Notes: generated from the letters alone by a model not told the origin. A DNA stretch of 64,000 bases from Bin87 sp965203855 (GCA_965203855.1 CBDBDN010000008.1:496001-560000), one strand, 5' to 3'; positions 38,721 through 47,400 are shown, counted from the stretch's first letter. Numbers and translations are program-made.

Positions 38721-39100
38721 TTGGGTTGCTCCAGTGGTGGGGTTATGGCAGTGATGTCCAGCAGTTGCCGTATGAAATAACGCACTTCCTGCTGCTTTTC
38801 GCGAAGCTCTGTCTCAGAAAGAAACCCTTTGTCGGCATCGGCGTGTATCTGCATCGCAACTTTCAACGATTTGGCCAGGTAAGCATCGCCGCTTTCTGCC
38901 GCCAGCCGTCGCACTACAGCCCGTTTGTGCTGATACTTGCCGTATTCCTGCCCGGTCAATATAGCGATGGCACTGACGGAATGCTTGACCGCAGACCACA
39001 GGATTTCAGATGCCTGCCAACGCTTGCCTTCGCCATCCAGCCAGTAGGCGGTACGCAGGCAAGAATGCGCTTCAGCGATATGTTCGTCGCAGGTAATCAT
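38717..39100 (-). CDS. HEPN-like small helical protein
   Basis: A 127-residue helical protein coupled to the upstream gene by a TGATG overlap at 39100 and overlapping the following gene by four bases, so three genes are translationally linked. The first half shows AHSCLRTAYWLDGEGKRWQASEILWSAVKHSV, a variant of the xG...QAxEKxWxA helix, then a Lys/Arg-rich helix and EVRYFIRQLLDI. Similar in size and pattern to the genes at 37228 and 39100 but with low identity. Probably a member of the same HEPN/PaREP1-like group; function unknown. Confidence 0.65.
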   Translation of the reverse strand: MITCDEHIAEAHSCLRTAYWLDGEGKRWQASEILWSAVKHSVSAIAILTGQEYGKYQHKRAVVRRLAAESGDAYLAKSLKVAMQIHADADKGFLSETELREKQQEVRYFIRQLLDITAITPPLEQPN

Positions 39101-39483
39101 CAGGCATTAGCCTCCGACAGCTCCTGCATCTGGTCGGCAAACTCGGTGGCCGACGGACGGCAGAACAAGAACTCATCCAGCTCCAAAAAATCGTGGCTGG
39201 CGTTATCGCGGAATATGCTGGCCGCGCTGTAGCTCAGCTGGATCTTCCCAGCAGCGTTTTCCCGCTTGTCCAGGGCCATGATTGAGAGCAAGATTTCATC
39301 GTCGGTGTCGTGAGGCAGGCCGCGCGCTTTGAGCGTACTGACGGCGGCAATTCGAACCGCCTGCCAAAGATGCCGGGAGCTTTTGACCGTATCGCAGTCG
39401 GCCAGCGCACGGTCGGCAGCATCCAGGTGTTCCTTGACCACGCGGTTGACTTTGACAAATGCGGTTTGGTGTTCAGCAGTCAT
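39100..39483 (-). CDS. HEPN-like small helical protein
   Basis: A 127-residue helical protein. ATG 39483 follows GGGGAGGG at good spacing. The core VKEHLDAADRALADCDTVKSSRHLWQAVRIAAVSTL corresponds to the conserved helix pair of its neighbours, with SRHLWQA in the place of AAEKSWGA. Then comes a short segment with SASHDFLELDEFLF-like content and an acidic end. No membrane segments. Its stop codon overlaps the start of the gene at 38717, making a coupled pair. Weakly similar to the other helical proteins; assignment to the HEPN/PaREP1 group is by pattern and context. Confidence 0.62.
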   Translation of the reverse strand: MTAEHQTAFVKVNRVVKEHLDAADRALADCDTVKSSRHLWQAVRIAAVSTLKARGLPHDTDDEILLSIMALDKRENAAGKIQLSYSAASIFRDNASHDFLELDEFLFCRPSATEFADQMQELSEANA

Positions 39484-39541
39484 AACGGTCCCTCCCCGGT
39501 ACAGCGATGCGCGTACGAGCAGTAAGCCGGTCTGGAATGTA

Positions 39542-40231
39542 TTACGGGATGTCAAATCCGGGCAGTTCGTAGTGAATCAGCGTTACGCCAAGCCCGGCGG
39601 CAATATCGCCCAAGTCATCCGACCAGCAGTAATGGGCGACGCAGAAAGCCGCCGCAGCCCGGCCCGTCAATTCCTGTATCATACCCGCGCGGCGATGAGC
39701 GTTACGCACATCCTGCCGGTTGATGGACAAGGATGTTGCGATGACGGCCAGAATAGGGGCATCGCTGTCATCAGGCGTACCCTGAGCGATAATATCAACA
39801 ACCCGGACGTCGTCAAATTGCTGCCGTGTCAACTGCCTGCTGCGCCGGGCCTGCACCAAGGTATGGTCAAAATCGACAAGCGTCGCATCAGCGAAATGGT
39901 CGACCAGAACCAGCCCAATCCGACGCGCGCATTTCCGCGTGTACAACTCACGGAGCTCGTTATCCAGATCCCGGATCACGGTCTTGAGGTCGGCCAGTAT
40001 TTTGTCCATAGGAGAGGGCGAGCTGCTTTCTACCCCGGCAATGCGAATTCCCGCATTGACGGGGCTCTGCGGAGCAGCCCGCAGTTCGCCAACCAGACGG
40101 CTGGCGATCGATGCCGGCGGCAACCCTTGTTCGGCAAGTTCGGCAATCATTGCGATGCGTCCAGTTGTTCCGCGCGATGCGTCCGGTTGTTCCGCTTGGC
40201 GTTGGCGGCGCGGCGGCATCCAGTCTATCAT
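39542..40231 (-). CDS. coiled-coil protein with degenerate PD-(D/E)XK-like C-terminal domain
   Basis: A 229-residue protein. The N-terminus has an HTH-like MIAELAEQGLPPASIASRL. The middle is a helix with ILADLKTVIRDLDNELRELY. The C-terminal 130 residues follow the plan of a nuclease-like family seen in Chloroflexota: strand-helix with ADATLVDFDHTLVQARRSRQ, ILAVIATSLSINRQDVRNAHRRAG and an ending near GLGVTLIHYE. In related proteins the strand usually carries VEVS with a catalytic Glu; here it is VIATS, so the active site looks lost. It opens the minus-strand run that leads into the small helical proteins and may be a regulator (inference). Confidence 0.55.
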   Translation of the reverse strand: MIDWMPPRRQRQAEQPDASRGTTGRIAMIAELAEQGLPPASIASRLVGELRAAPQSPVNAGIRIAGVESSSPSPMDKILADLKTVIRDLDNELRELYTRKCARRIGLVLVDHFADATLVDFDHTLVQARRSRQLTRQQFDDVRVVDIIAQGTPDDSDAPILAVIATSLSINRQDVRNAHRRAGMIQELTGRAAAAFCVAHYCWSDDLGDIAAGLGVTLIHYELPGFDIP

Positions 40232-40312
40232 TATTGCGGGGGACGACGCTATGCGCCGTCCCCCCGCTGGCCGCAGCGTTCTGCCGGCGCTACATGGCCG
40301 GCAGATTGCCTC

Positions 40313-41260
40313 TTACGCCCGCGCGTACTTCGAAAAGCTCCGCAGTTCCCGGGGCGGATCCATATGGCTGCCCCGGATGGTGTACGACACTTCCGCGACA
40401 TACACGGCGCCCGTGCTGTCCACCGCGATGCCGTGCGGCGCAATGAACTGGCCGGCGCCTTCGCCTTCGTCCTGGTCGCCAAACATACAGACCCGGCTGC
40501 CGTTGCGGTCGTAAATGGTTACGCGGTGCCCCAGCCCGGGAGCATCGTCCACGCCGCCCATCCCGTTGAGTTCGCCCACATAGATATGGCCGCCCCAATA
40601 CACCATCGAGTCGGGCCGGTGAATGTTGTTCCACATTTCCAGGAAATTCCCGTCCGTGTCAAAAAGCTGGATGCGGTGGCATTCCCGGTCAACGACATAC
40701 ACCCTCTCGTCCTCATCAAAGGCAATGTTGTGCGGGCGGATGAACTGCCCGGCGTCAATGCCCGGTTCGCCCCACGAAAACTTGTACTGCCCCTCCGGGC
40801 CGTACACATGGATGCGGGAGTTGCCGTAGCCGTCGGAGATGTAGATGTCGCCGTTGCTGGGCCGGATGGCGGCAGAGGTAGGCCGATTGAACGGCTGCCC
40901 GCTCCAGCGCGGCGCCGGATGGTTCTTTTCGCCGATTTCCATCAGCTTTTCGCCGGTAACGCTGAACTTCTGTATGGTGTGGATGCCGTCGTCCGCGGCC
41001 AGCAGCGTGTCATCGGCGGCGCTGTAATAGAGGCCGTGAGTGCGGTTTTCGCTGAAATGCCCCTGCCCGAAAGAACGCTCAAAGTTGCCGTCCTTGTCAA
41101 AGACCATAATGGGATGTTCGCCGCGCGTCAGAATAAACACGCGGTCGTCGCCGTCCACGGCCACGCCGGGACATTCCAGCAGCCGCATTCCGTCCGGCAG
41201 CTTGAGCCAGTCGGCCACGAAAGTGTACTGAAAATCGCCTTCGCCATAAACTGCGGGCAT
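40313..41260 (-). CDS. NHL-repeat beta-propeller protein (peptidyl-hydroxyglycine lyase-like)
   Basis: A 315-residue protein made of about six NHL blades, with units such as ECPGVAVDGDDRVFILTRG, RPHNIAFDEDERVYVVDREC and APHGIAVDSTGAVYVAEVSY. Each has the h-x-x-G/N-I-A-V-D start and D/R-I/V-x-V/h-F strand (RIHVYGPEGQ, RIQLFDTDG). The overall pattern is that of peptidylamidoglycolate-lyase-like bacterial proteins. There is no signal peptide, so it is probably cytoplasmic; the true substrate is unknown. ATG 41260 has an AAGGAGCAGG-type site upstream. It lies between the accessory cluster and an SDR gene. Confidence 0.85.
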   Translation of the reverse strand: MPAVYGEGDFQYTFVADWLKLPDGMRLLECPGVAVDGDDRVFILTRGEHPIMVFDKDGNFERSFGQGHFSENRTHGLYYSAADDTLLAADDGIHTIQKFSVTGEKLMEIGEKNHPAPRWSGQPFNRPTSAAIRPSNGDIYISDGYGNSRIHVYGPEGQYKFSWGEPGIDAGQFIRPHNIAFDEDERVYVVDRECHRIQLFDTDGNFLEMWNNIHRPDSMVYWGGHIYVGELNGMGGVDDAPGLGHRVTIYDRNGSRVCMFGDQDEGEGAGQFIAPHGIAVDSTGAVYVAEVSYTIRGSHMDPPRELRSFSKYARA

Positions 41261-41364
41261 AATCCTGCTCCTTTGCTTGATTGACTTGCCTGATTGCGGT
41301 AGTGATGAGATGGGATGTAAGCGGCGGCGGAAACGCCAACCGCCGGAATGATAACACCGGCGGG

Positions 41365-42141
41365 CTACTGTGCGATACAGCCGCCGTCAATTACCAGCTC
41401 GGCGCCGGTAACGAATGACGCCTCGTCGGATGCCAGATACAGCACGCCGTAGGCCACTTCAATAGGATGCGCGCGCCGTCCCAGCGGCACCTGCGCCAGC
41501 CGCTCGGCCGCCACTTCCGGATCGGCGTAAGTCGCTTCCGTCATCGGCGTGATGATAGGGCCGGGATGCACCGAATTGCAGCGAATGCCCGCGGCGGCGT
41601 ACTGGATGGCGGTGGATTTGGTGAACAGTCGCACCGCCCCTTTGGATGCGTTATAGGGATGCGACCGCGACCAGGCGCCGGTCATTCCGGCGATGGACGA
41701 TATGTTGACGATGGCGCCGCCGCCCGCCCGCCGCAGCGCCGGAATCGCCGCTTTCGTGCCCAGAAATACCCCTTTGGCGTTGATGTCCATAACGCGGTCC
41801 CAGTCGGCCACGGTCGTATCCTCCATCGGAATGTTGCGCGCGCCGCCGCCGGCGGAGATGCTGATGCCGGCGTTGTTCACCAACGCATCCAGCCGGCCGT
41901 AGCGTTCCTCTGCCAAGGCAACGATGGCATCCCAATCGGCGGCGCTGGTGGCGTCCAGGTGCGCGTAGGCGACATCCAGGCCGGCGGCGCGGCAGTCGGC
42001 TTCAACCTGCCGCCCCAGGTCGTCCAGTAAGTCGCCAAAGACGACCTTTGCGCCCTCCCGCGCGAACAATGCCACTTCCTCGGCGCCCATGCCGCGCGCG
42101 CCGCCGCTGATTAGCGCTACTTTGCCGTCCATACGCCCCAT
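41365..42141 (-). CDS. SDR family oxidoreductase (subgroup 1)
   Basis: A 258-residue classical SDR starting at ATG 42141 (MGRMDGKVALISGGARGMG), preferred because GGAG lies ten bases upstream; the frame is open for 32 more codons. Motifs: FGDLLDDLG with Asp for NAD, LDALVNNAGISI, VNISSIAGM, YNASKGAV for Tyr-Lys, NSVHPGPIITPM and GAELVIDGG. It is closely related to the SDRs at 28081 and 30505. A Gly-rich insert (SAGGGARNIPM) after the NNAG motif is specific to this copy. Substrate unknown. Confidence 0.92.
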   Translation of the reverse strand: MGRMDGKVALISGGARGMGAEEVALFAREGAKVVFGDLLDDLGRQVEADCRAAGLDVAYAHLDATSAADWDAIVALAEERYGRLDALVNNAGISISAGGGARNIPMEDTTVADWDRVMDINAKGVFLGTKAAIPALRRAGGGAIVNISSIAGMTGAWSRSHPYNASKGAVRLFTKSTAIQYAAAGIRCNSVHPGPIITPMTEATYADPEVAAERLAQVPLGRRAHPIEVAYGVLYLASDEASFVTGAELVIDGGCIAQ

Positions 42142-42414
42142 AATGCTCTGCTCCTGTGCTGTGCTACCGGCGGCTTGGTTTGCCGCCGTTTCCAGTTTGC
42201 CGGCGGGCTGGTTTGCCAGGAATGTCATCGCCGGCAACCCGTCAATTCAATTTGCGGTTGCGGGTAGTTTGGCAAGTTTGATCGCAACTTGCAACTGCCT
42301 CCCCGCATTTAGCACTGCGCCGGGCGGTCCGGGCGCTTACGGCAATTTGACATCAATGCGGAGCAGGCCGCATAATCGCGTGTGTCGGATGGCAACGGCA
42401 GGCAGCATGGCAAT

Positions 42415-43233
42415 ATGATGGAAAATACCCTGGAAATAGCGATTATCAGCGGGATGGCAGCCATCATAGTAGCGTTCATCGCTATTGGGGGCATGGCCTT
42501 TTTCCGGCTGGGCAGCCGGGTAGATCGGCTGGCGGACCTGGTAGGCGAGATCAATGCATCGCTAACCGAAAAAATCGCCCAAACTGACGCCCGGCTTGGC
42601 GCAGAAATCGCCCAGACCGATGCCCGGCTCGGCGCGAAAATCACTCAGGTCAACATCGAACTCGGCGAAAAAATGGCCCAGACCGATGCCCGACTCAGCG
42701 CGAAAATCACTCAGGCCAACATTGAACTCGGCGAAAAAATGGCCCAGACCGACGCCCGACTCAGCGCGAAAATCACTCAGGCCAATATTGAATTCACCGA
42801 GAAAATTACCCAGACCGACGCCCGGCTCAGCGCAGAAATCGCCCAATCCCGCAATGAGCTAACCAAGGAAATCACCCAGACTGACGCTCGGCTCAGCGAA
42901 AAAATGGCCCAAGTCAACATCGACCTCAGCGAGAAAATTGCTCAGACCGACGCCCGGCTCAGTGATGAAATCGCCAAAGTCAACAGCGACCTCAGCGAAA
43001 AAATCGCCCAGTCCCACAACGAACTGAGCGGCAAAATCGACCGCATGGCGCAGGAACTGCGTACCGATTTAACCCGGCAGATGGAGCAGATGAAAACCGA
43101 CATCATCAACGCCCTGAACAGTCATACGCACCCCGAACCGGCCGGGCCGCCGGTGTTCACTATGCCGCCGGCAGTTACCGCCAGCCTTGAGGCCCGGGAA
43201 CCGGCGGCGGAGCTGGCGCCCGCTGGGGATTAG
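42415..43233 (+). CDS. membrane-anchored hendecad-repeat coiled-coil protein
   Basis: A 272-residue protein. The start is set at ATG 42415 (MMENTLEIAIISG), with a GTG 33 bases upstream as alternative. One membrane helix (EIAIISGMAAIIVAFIAIGGMAF) is followed by about 14 eleven-residue units pairing like EKMAQTDARLS and AKITQANIELG, from residue 50 to about 205. The regular 11-residue spacing predicts a right-handed or straight coiled coil. The DNA is a set of near-identical 66-base repeats at 42600-42800. The C-terminus is Pro/Ala-rich (HTHPEPAGPPVF). Apolipoprotein-like or phage tail-fibre-like stalks share this look; I cannot name a function. Confidence 0.7.
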   Translation: MMENTLEIAIISGMAAIIVAFIAIGGMAFFRLGSRVDRLADLVGEINASLTEKIAQTDARLGAEIAQTDARLGAKITQVNIELGEKMAQTDARLSAKITQANIELGEKMAQTDARLSAKITQANIEFTEKITQTDARLSAEIAQSRNELTKEITQTDARLSEKMAQVNIDLSEKIAQTDARLSDEIAKVNSDLSEKIAQSHNELSGKIDRMAQELRTDLTRQMEQMKTDIINALNSHTHPEPAGPPVFTMPPAVTASLEAREPAAELAPAGD

Positions 43234-43245
43234 ATTAGCCCGGCG

Positions 43246-43623
43246 TCAGGCCGCATCGCTGCCGTCCTGGAACATACCCACTACATTGCCCTCGGTATCC
43301 CGAAAGTTGGCGAACCAGCCTACGCCGGGAATAGCCGTGCGCGGCGTAACGATTTCGCAGCCGGCAGACGCAACTCTGCCGATATAAGCGTCCAGGTCGT
43401 CAACGCCAATGACCACCAGTGTGCCGCCGCCGTTCAGCGCCGACCCGCGCGCAATAAGTGCCCCGCCGATGCCGTAGGGTTCGGCCTCCGCGCCGGTCTG
43501 TTGCAGGTAGTATTCCTCCGGCCCGTCCCACTTGCTGGACTGCCAGCCGAATACATCGGCGTAGAACTTATTGGCGCGCTCCGCATCGTCAAACGGCATC
43601 TCAAAATGTACGACTTTGGGCAT
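43246..43623 (-). CDS. VOC (glyoxalase/bleomycin-resistance) superfamily protein
   Basis: A 125-residue protein starting at ATG 43623 behind GGAGG. The double beta-alpha-beta-beta-beta unit is visible: KVVHFEMPFDDAERANKFYADVFGW in the first half and TLVVIGVDDLDAYIGRVASAGCEIV in the second, ending with GWFANFRDTEGNVVGMFQ. The final Glu of DTEGN and the His near the start (VVHFEM) match metal-ligand positions of the family. Such small stand-alone VOC proteins (PF00903 type) are common, with substrates usually unknown. It is convergent with the hendecad-repeat gene. Confidence 0.9.
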   Translation of the reverse strand: MPKVVHFEMPFDDAERANKFYADVFGWQSSKWDGPEEYYLQQTGAEAEPYGIGGALIARGSALNGGGTLVVIGVDDLDAYIGRVASAGCEIVTPRTAIPGVGWFANFRDTEGNVVGMFQDGSDAA

Positions 43624-43765
43624 TGTTCCTCCAAGCGGGCCAGCAAATTGGCGGCGCAGTGATTGGCAGCGGGAACGGATCCGGTTCGTCCCCGCATTCC
43701 GATTGATTGTTGATTGTAGAATGATTGAGGGTTGGCCGCTGTTGTGATTGCCAAGCCTGGCGCGG

Positions 43766-45361
43766 TTAGGCAATAGCGGATGAACCCTCGCCTTTGAGGT
43801 AATCCGCCGTCCGCAGCGCCAGCGCCTGTATCGTGGTAGTCGGGTTGATGCAGGCGCCGGTAGTAAAGATGCTGCCGTCAATGATGAACAGGTTCGGCAC
43901 ATCGTGGGTCCGGCCCCAGCGGTCAACCACCGAAGTAGCCGGATCGCTGCCCATGCGCGCCGTCCCCAGCAGATGCCAGCCCGCGTTGCGCCGCAGCCGC
44001 GAGGACAGGATGCGGACGGCTCCGGCCTCCTGCAACGCCTCCGTCGCCCGTGCCACGCCGTGATCCAGCATCGCCCAAGTGTTGTCGCTCACCGTATAGT
44101 CAATCTTGGGCGCCGGGATGCCATGGCTGTCGGTGAGCGCAGCGTCCAGGGTAATCCGGTTATGCTCCTCCGGCAGATCCTCGGTCATAATGACGATGCC
44201 CATTTGACGGCGAAACCGCGCGGCAAAGTCCTGATGGTGCCCCTCGCCCCAGGCCACCGGCTCGCCGACCAGTCCGCCAAGGGCGATTTGCAGCGGGGCG
44301 CCGCCCACATTGGAAACCTGCATATCGTAGCCGCGCACGAACCCCCGCCGCAGGTCCGTTTCGTAAAACTCCTGGCTCAGCATCGCCGAACCGCGCGGCC
44401 CGTCATCCGATCCCAGATCCTCATCAAAGAGGCCCAGGACATAGCCGCAGGGATGGTGCATCAGGTTGCGGCCTACCTGTCCGCTGCTGTTGGCCAAGCC
44501 GTCGGGGAACTGCGCGCTTTTGGAGTTGAGCAGCAGACGGGAAGTGCCGACGCCGTTGCACGCCAGTACCACGACTTTGGCATACTGCGCCTGGAGATCG
44601 CCATTGTGGTCGTAGTAGGCGGCGCCGGCTGCGCGTCCCGTCTCATCAGTCAGGATTTCCCGGACGCGGGCGTGAGTAATCAGACGCGCGCCCTGTTTCA
44701 GCGCCGCCGGCCAGAATATGATGTCGCTGCTGGACGCAGAGCGCAGATGTTCCCCCACATCGGCGGGCCGGCCATCGTAGGGAGCGGAAGCGATGGCGTT
44801 GTCGGACGACCACCAGTGCCAGCCCAGTCGGTTGAACGCCTGTCCCAGCAGTTCGCCGCCCCGTCCGATGGGCAGCGGCGGCGTCGGCCGGGCCGGCTTG
44901 GGCGGATACGCCGGGTCGCCTTGCAAGCCGCTGACCCCGTGCATCCGGTCGTTGAGATCGTAGTACGGTTCCAGCTCAAAGTAATCCATCGGCCAGTCGT
45001 CCGCCACGCCATCCAGCGACTTGAGCCGAAAGTCGGAGGGATGGAACCGGGGAAAGTGCGAACCCCAATGAATGGTGCTGCCACCCACCGCGTTGTACAT
45101 ATAGGGCGCAATGGGGGTGTCATCCTCGTTGACGGGGTAATCCTCCGGCAGGCGGCGGAAGTTGGGGTTGGGATGGAAGTCGGACTGCCAATGCAGCTGC
45201 GCCTGCGGTTCGCTAACCGGAAAGGCGTTCAGCGGCACCCAGCCGCCCTGCTCCAGGCAGACAACTTTGACGCCGGCCTGCGTAAGGCTCCAGGTAAAAG
45301 CGCCGCCGGAAGCCCCGGCGCCGATGACCAGAACGTCGGCGATGTCGCGATGATTGCCCAT
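43766..45361 (-). CDS. GMC family FAD-dependent oxidoreductase
   Basis: A 531-residue flavoprotein. ATG 45361 has AGGAG upstream. The FAD dinucleotide fold is at the N-terminus (ADVLVIGAGASGGAFTWSL, with the acidic end of the second strand in CLEQGG). The GMC first signature region has YNAVGGSTIHWGSHFPRF. The C-terminal domain contains WHLLGTARMGSDPATSVVD and PNLFIIDGSIFTTGACINPTTTIQALALR, where the His of WHLLG is the usual catalytic base. The family oxidises alcohols, sugars or gluconate-type substrates. There is no signal peptide and no small-subunit gene next to it. Substrate unknown. Confidence 0.93.
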   Translation of the reverse strand: MGNHRDIADVLVIGAGASGGAFTWSLTQAGVKVVCLEQGGWVPLNAFPVSEPQAQLHWQSDFHPNPNFRRLPEDYPVNEDDTPIAPYMYNAVGGSTIHWGSHFPRFHPSDFRLKSLDGVADDWPMDYFELEPYYDLNDRMHGVSGLQGDPAYPPKPARPTPPLPIGRGGELLGQAFNRLGWHWWSSDNAIASAPYDGRPADVGEHLRSASSSDIIFWPAALKQGARLITHARVREILTDETGRAAGAAYYDHNGDLQAQYAKVVVLACNGVGTSRLLLNSKSAQFPDGLANSSGQVGRNLMHHPCGYVLGLFDEDLGSDDGPRGSAMLSQEFYETDLRRGFVRGYDMQVSNVGGAPLQIALGGLVGEPVAWGEGHHQDFAARFRRQMGIVIMTEDLPEEHNRITLDAALTDSHGIPAPKIDYTVSDNTWAMLDHGVARATEALQEAGAVRILSSRLRRNAGWHLLGTARMGSDPATSVVDRWGRTHDVPNLFIIDGSIFTTGACINPTTTIQALALRTADYLKGEGSSAIA

Positions 45362-45704
45362 AAAATGCTGCTCCTTGCGTTTGGCTGCGGGGGCATTATA
45401 ACGCCGGCGGCGGCGGTTTGGACAGAACGCAGCGTCGGCCAGCTCAAAATCGGAATGCACCCATCGTACCACACCGCCGCCGCGTTGACGCCGCGCGCCG
45501 ATTGCTGCCATCCGCACCATAAGCACAGTGCGCCAAGGCTAGGCTGGATACTCCGCATTGGCGCACCCTGGGCGCGACTCGCCCCCGGATACGGCGGCGG
45601 CATTGCTCATCCATCCCGGTTTGCATCCGCGCAGTATCAATGATATTCTGCACCGCAGAGTTATTCTCAAACAGACTTGGCACTGGAGTAACGAGGGGGT
45701 TGAT
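45362..45704. other. intergenic region between divergent genes, no gene seen
   Basis: 343 bases between the GMC gene (minus) and a membrane protein gene (plus). The minus strand has TATAAT (complement of 45395-45400) about 35 bases before the GMC start, a probable -10 without a clear -35. Near the other end CGAGGGGG at about 45692 is the ribosome binding site of the next gene. The rest holds no convincing reading frame or repeat. Confidence 0.5.
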
Positions 45705-46517
45705 ATGATACCGATAATTCTTGTCGCAAAAAATGTGCTGTTAACGACCATAGTAAGCGCATTGGTATTTGCCGCCGGCGCCTTGGCATTTCTGTTCTTT
45801 TTCTTGGCTACCTTTTCATATGAAGGACAACAGAACGATGACGAGGCGATTTTTCTATGCTTGCTTAACTTGTCCACATTAATGCTGGCAATCCCAGCTG
45901 CGATAGGAGCATTCAACCCCGGGCGCGTGTTGTATTTCAACCGATTTTGGCCTACAGGGGCGCTGTTGGCAATTTCGGGGACAACTTTGCTGATTACGGC
46001 AGCGATAGTTATGTTGATGGGCAGCGGATTTGCGCTAACGATTATAGATACTGATGTGCTGCCTTTTTTGATTTTGTCTAACATTATAAATTCGCTTGCC
46101 GCCGCCCTTTTTGCGGCACAGTTTTCAGCGTCAAAAGACACTATGCGCCGGTATGGCGTAATTTGCTTTGCCTATAGCGCCGCCGTAGTTCATGTTGTGA
46201 GCATAGTCCTGTTTTCAGGGCAAATAACCGATGGTCTGGTACTGGCAGTCCTCTGGCCGGAACTTGCCGCCGCTCTGCTTATTCCGGTCAGCTTGAGCTG
46301 GCGCGGAATGGCTATGCCCTATACTTTGCTGGGGTTGGCGGCGGCAGTGGCGATGAATATGGCGGCATGGTTTTATGCGTTGAGCTTTTACGCCGCAGTA
46401 GCGCACACGGGCAGCATACTCAACGCCGTTATATCAGCCGGCATCCCCCTGCTGCTGTTCCTGGTTATCCTGCTACGCCGCTATGGGCTGCGTTCCCGTT
46501 CCCGGAACCGGCGCTGA
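45705..46517 (+). CDS. multi-spanning membrane protein, polysaccharide-export-like
   Basis: A 270-residue hydrophobic protein with about eight predicted helices. ATG 45705 (MIPIILVAKNVLL) follows GAGGGGG at seven bases. Helices include VSALVFAAGALAFLFFFLA, PTGALLAISGTTLLITAAI and LAAALLIPVSLSW; the C-terminus is strongly basic (RRYGLRSRSRNRR). The coding region is visibly A+T-richer than its neighbours, which may reflect hydrophobic codons or foreign origin. The pattern is loosely like half of a flippase, but no motif allows a family call. It precedes a Uma2 gene by about 100 bases. Confidence 0.7.
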   Translation: MIPIILVAKNVLLTTIVSALVFAAGALAFLFFFLATFSYEGQQNDDEAIFLCLLNLSTLMLAIPAAIGAFNPGRVLYFNRFWPTGALLAISGTTLLITAAIVMLMGSGFALTIIDTDVLPFLILSNIINSLAAALFAAQFSASKDTMRRYGVICFAYSAAVVHVVSIVLFSGQITDGLVLAVLWPELAAALLIPVSLSWRGMAMPYTLLGLAAAVAMNMAAWFYALSFYAAVAHTGSILNAVISAGIPLLLFLVILLRRYGLRSRSRNRR

Positions 46518-46615
46518 ACCCGGACGGCAGAGACGCCTTGCATTGCGCCGGGCCGGACCTTTCTTGTAACATCGCATCATTACCATCCGTCCGCCGCCGC
46601 TATGGAGGCTCGGCA

Positions 46616-47179
46616 ATGACTACCGCCACTATCCCGAAACTGCTCACCGCCGCCGACCTGTATCGGCTGCCCGACGACGGCAACCGCCACGAACTAGTCC
46701 GGGGGAAACTGATTACGATGCCGCCGCCCAGCTACAGACACGCCCTCGTCACAATGCGCCTTGGCCGTCGCATCGGCAATTTCATCGAGGAGCGCGGCCA
46801 GCCTTACGATGAAGGAGCTGAAGCCCCTGCCTACATCGCGCAGAACCCCGATACCGTCCGCGCCGCCGACTATGCTATCTACCACCGCCGGCAGCTGCCG
46901 AACCCGCTGCCTGATACCGCTTACATCCCCAATCTGATACCCGAACTGGTGGTTGAGGTGATTGCGCCGGGCTACGGAGCAACGGCGGCCGCCGACCGCG
47001 CGCAAATGTGGCGCGACGCCGGCGTCCGGCTAACCGTGCTGGCGTACATCGCCGACCGCGCCATAGTAACCTGTCGCGCCGATGGCAATGAGCAGCGCTT
47101 TGAGTCGGGCGAATCGCTTACCCTGGAACCCGTGCTGCCCGGCTTTGCCTGCCCGGTAGCCGACATTTTCGGGTTCTAG
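46616..47179 (+). CDS. Uma2 family endonuclease
   Basis: A 187-residue Uma2 protein of compact type. ATG 46616 has GGAGG seven bases upstream. N-terminal LTAADLYRLPDDGNRHELVRGKLITMPP is the classical Uma2 opening (D-G-x-R-x-E-L-V-x-G-x-L). The later LIPELVVEVIAPGYGATAAADRAQMWRDAGVRLTVLA gives the active-site strand with the Glu of VEVIA. The end, GESLTLEPVLPGFACPVADIF, is also typical. The motif-II Lys is not in its usual place (AADRAQMW), so catalysis is uncertain. It differs from the larger Uma2 proteins at 17 and 29 kb, which have a coiled C-terminus. Confidence 0.9.
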   Translation: MTTATIPKLLTAADLYRLPDDGNRHELVRGKLITMPPPSYRHALVTMRLGRRIGNFIEERGQPYDEGAEAPAYIAQNPDTVRAADYAIYHRRQLPNPLPDTAYIPNLIPELVVEVIAPGYGATAAADRAQMWRDAGVRLTVLAYIADRAIVTCRADGNEQRFESGESLTLEPVLPGFACPVADIFGF

Positions 47180-47367
47180 CCGCCGCCCGTCCAGGTCTGC
47201 GTGCGCGCCATGTCAATAGTGGTCTGCACGGTGAGGTTGCTGCCGGACTGCCCTTCGTAGCGGGCCAGCTCCTGGCGATGGCGCGTCCGGTCGCTGCTGA
47301 CTTGCGGTTCGGCAGTGCGGCGGGCGCGCCGTATCACCCGGCGCATTGCGGAAACGATTCCTCGCAT
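47176..47367 (-). CDS. small basic hypothetical protein downstream of aroC
   Basis: A possible 63-residue basic protein (MRGIVSAMRRVIRRARRTAE at the start). AGGAGG eight bases before ATG 47367 is a strong ribosome binding site, and the frame lies 33 bases after the aroC stop on the same strand. The C-terminal half is polar (LTVQTTIDMARTQTW). It overlaps the convergent Uma2 gene by four bases. No family recognised; it may be a real small gene or chance. Confidence 0.45.
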   Translation of the reverse strand: MRGIVSAMRRVIRRARRTAEPQVSSDRTRHRQELARYEGQSGSNLTVQTTIDMARTQTWTGGG

Positions 47368-47400
47368 AATGACGGCCTCCTATCCCATTTATCAGGGCGA

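Noticed and set aside
39329..41284. 651-codon plus-strand frame across several minus-strand genes
   Set aside because: It runs antisense to three well-supported genes (39483, 40231, 41260 starts) and has compositionally odd protein sequence.
43904..45643. Long open frame opposite the GMC oxidoreductase (579 codons)
   Set aside because: Antisense shadow of a complete flavoprotein gene; no recognisable domain.
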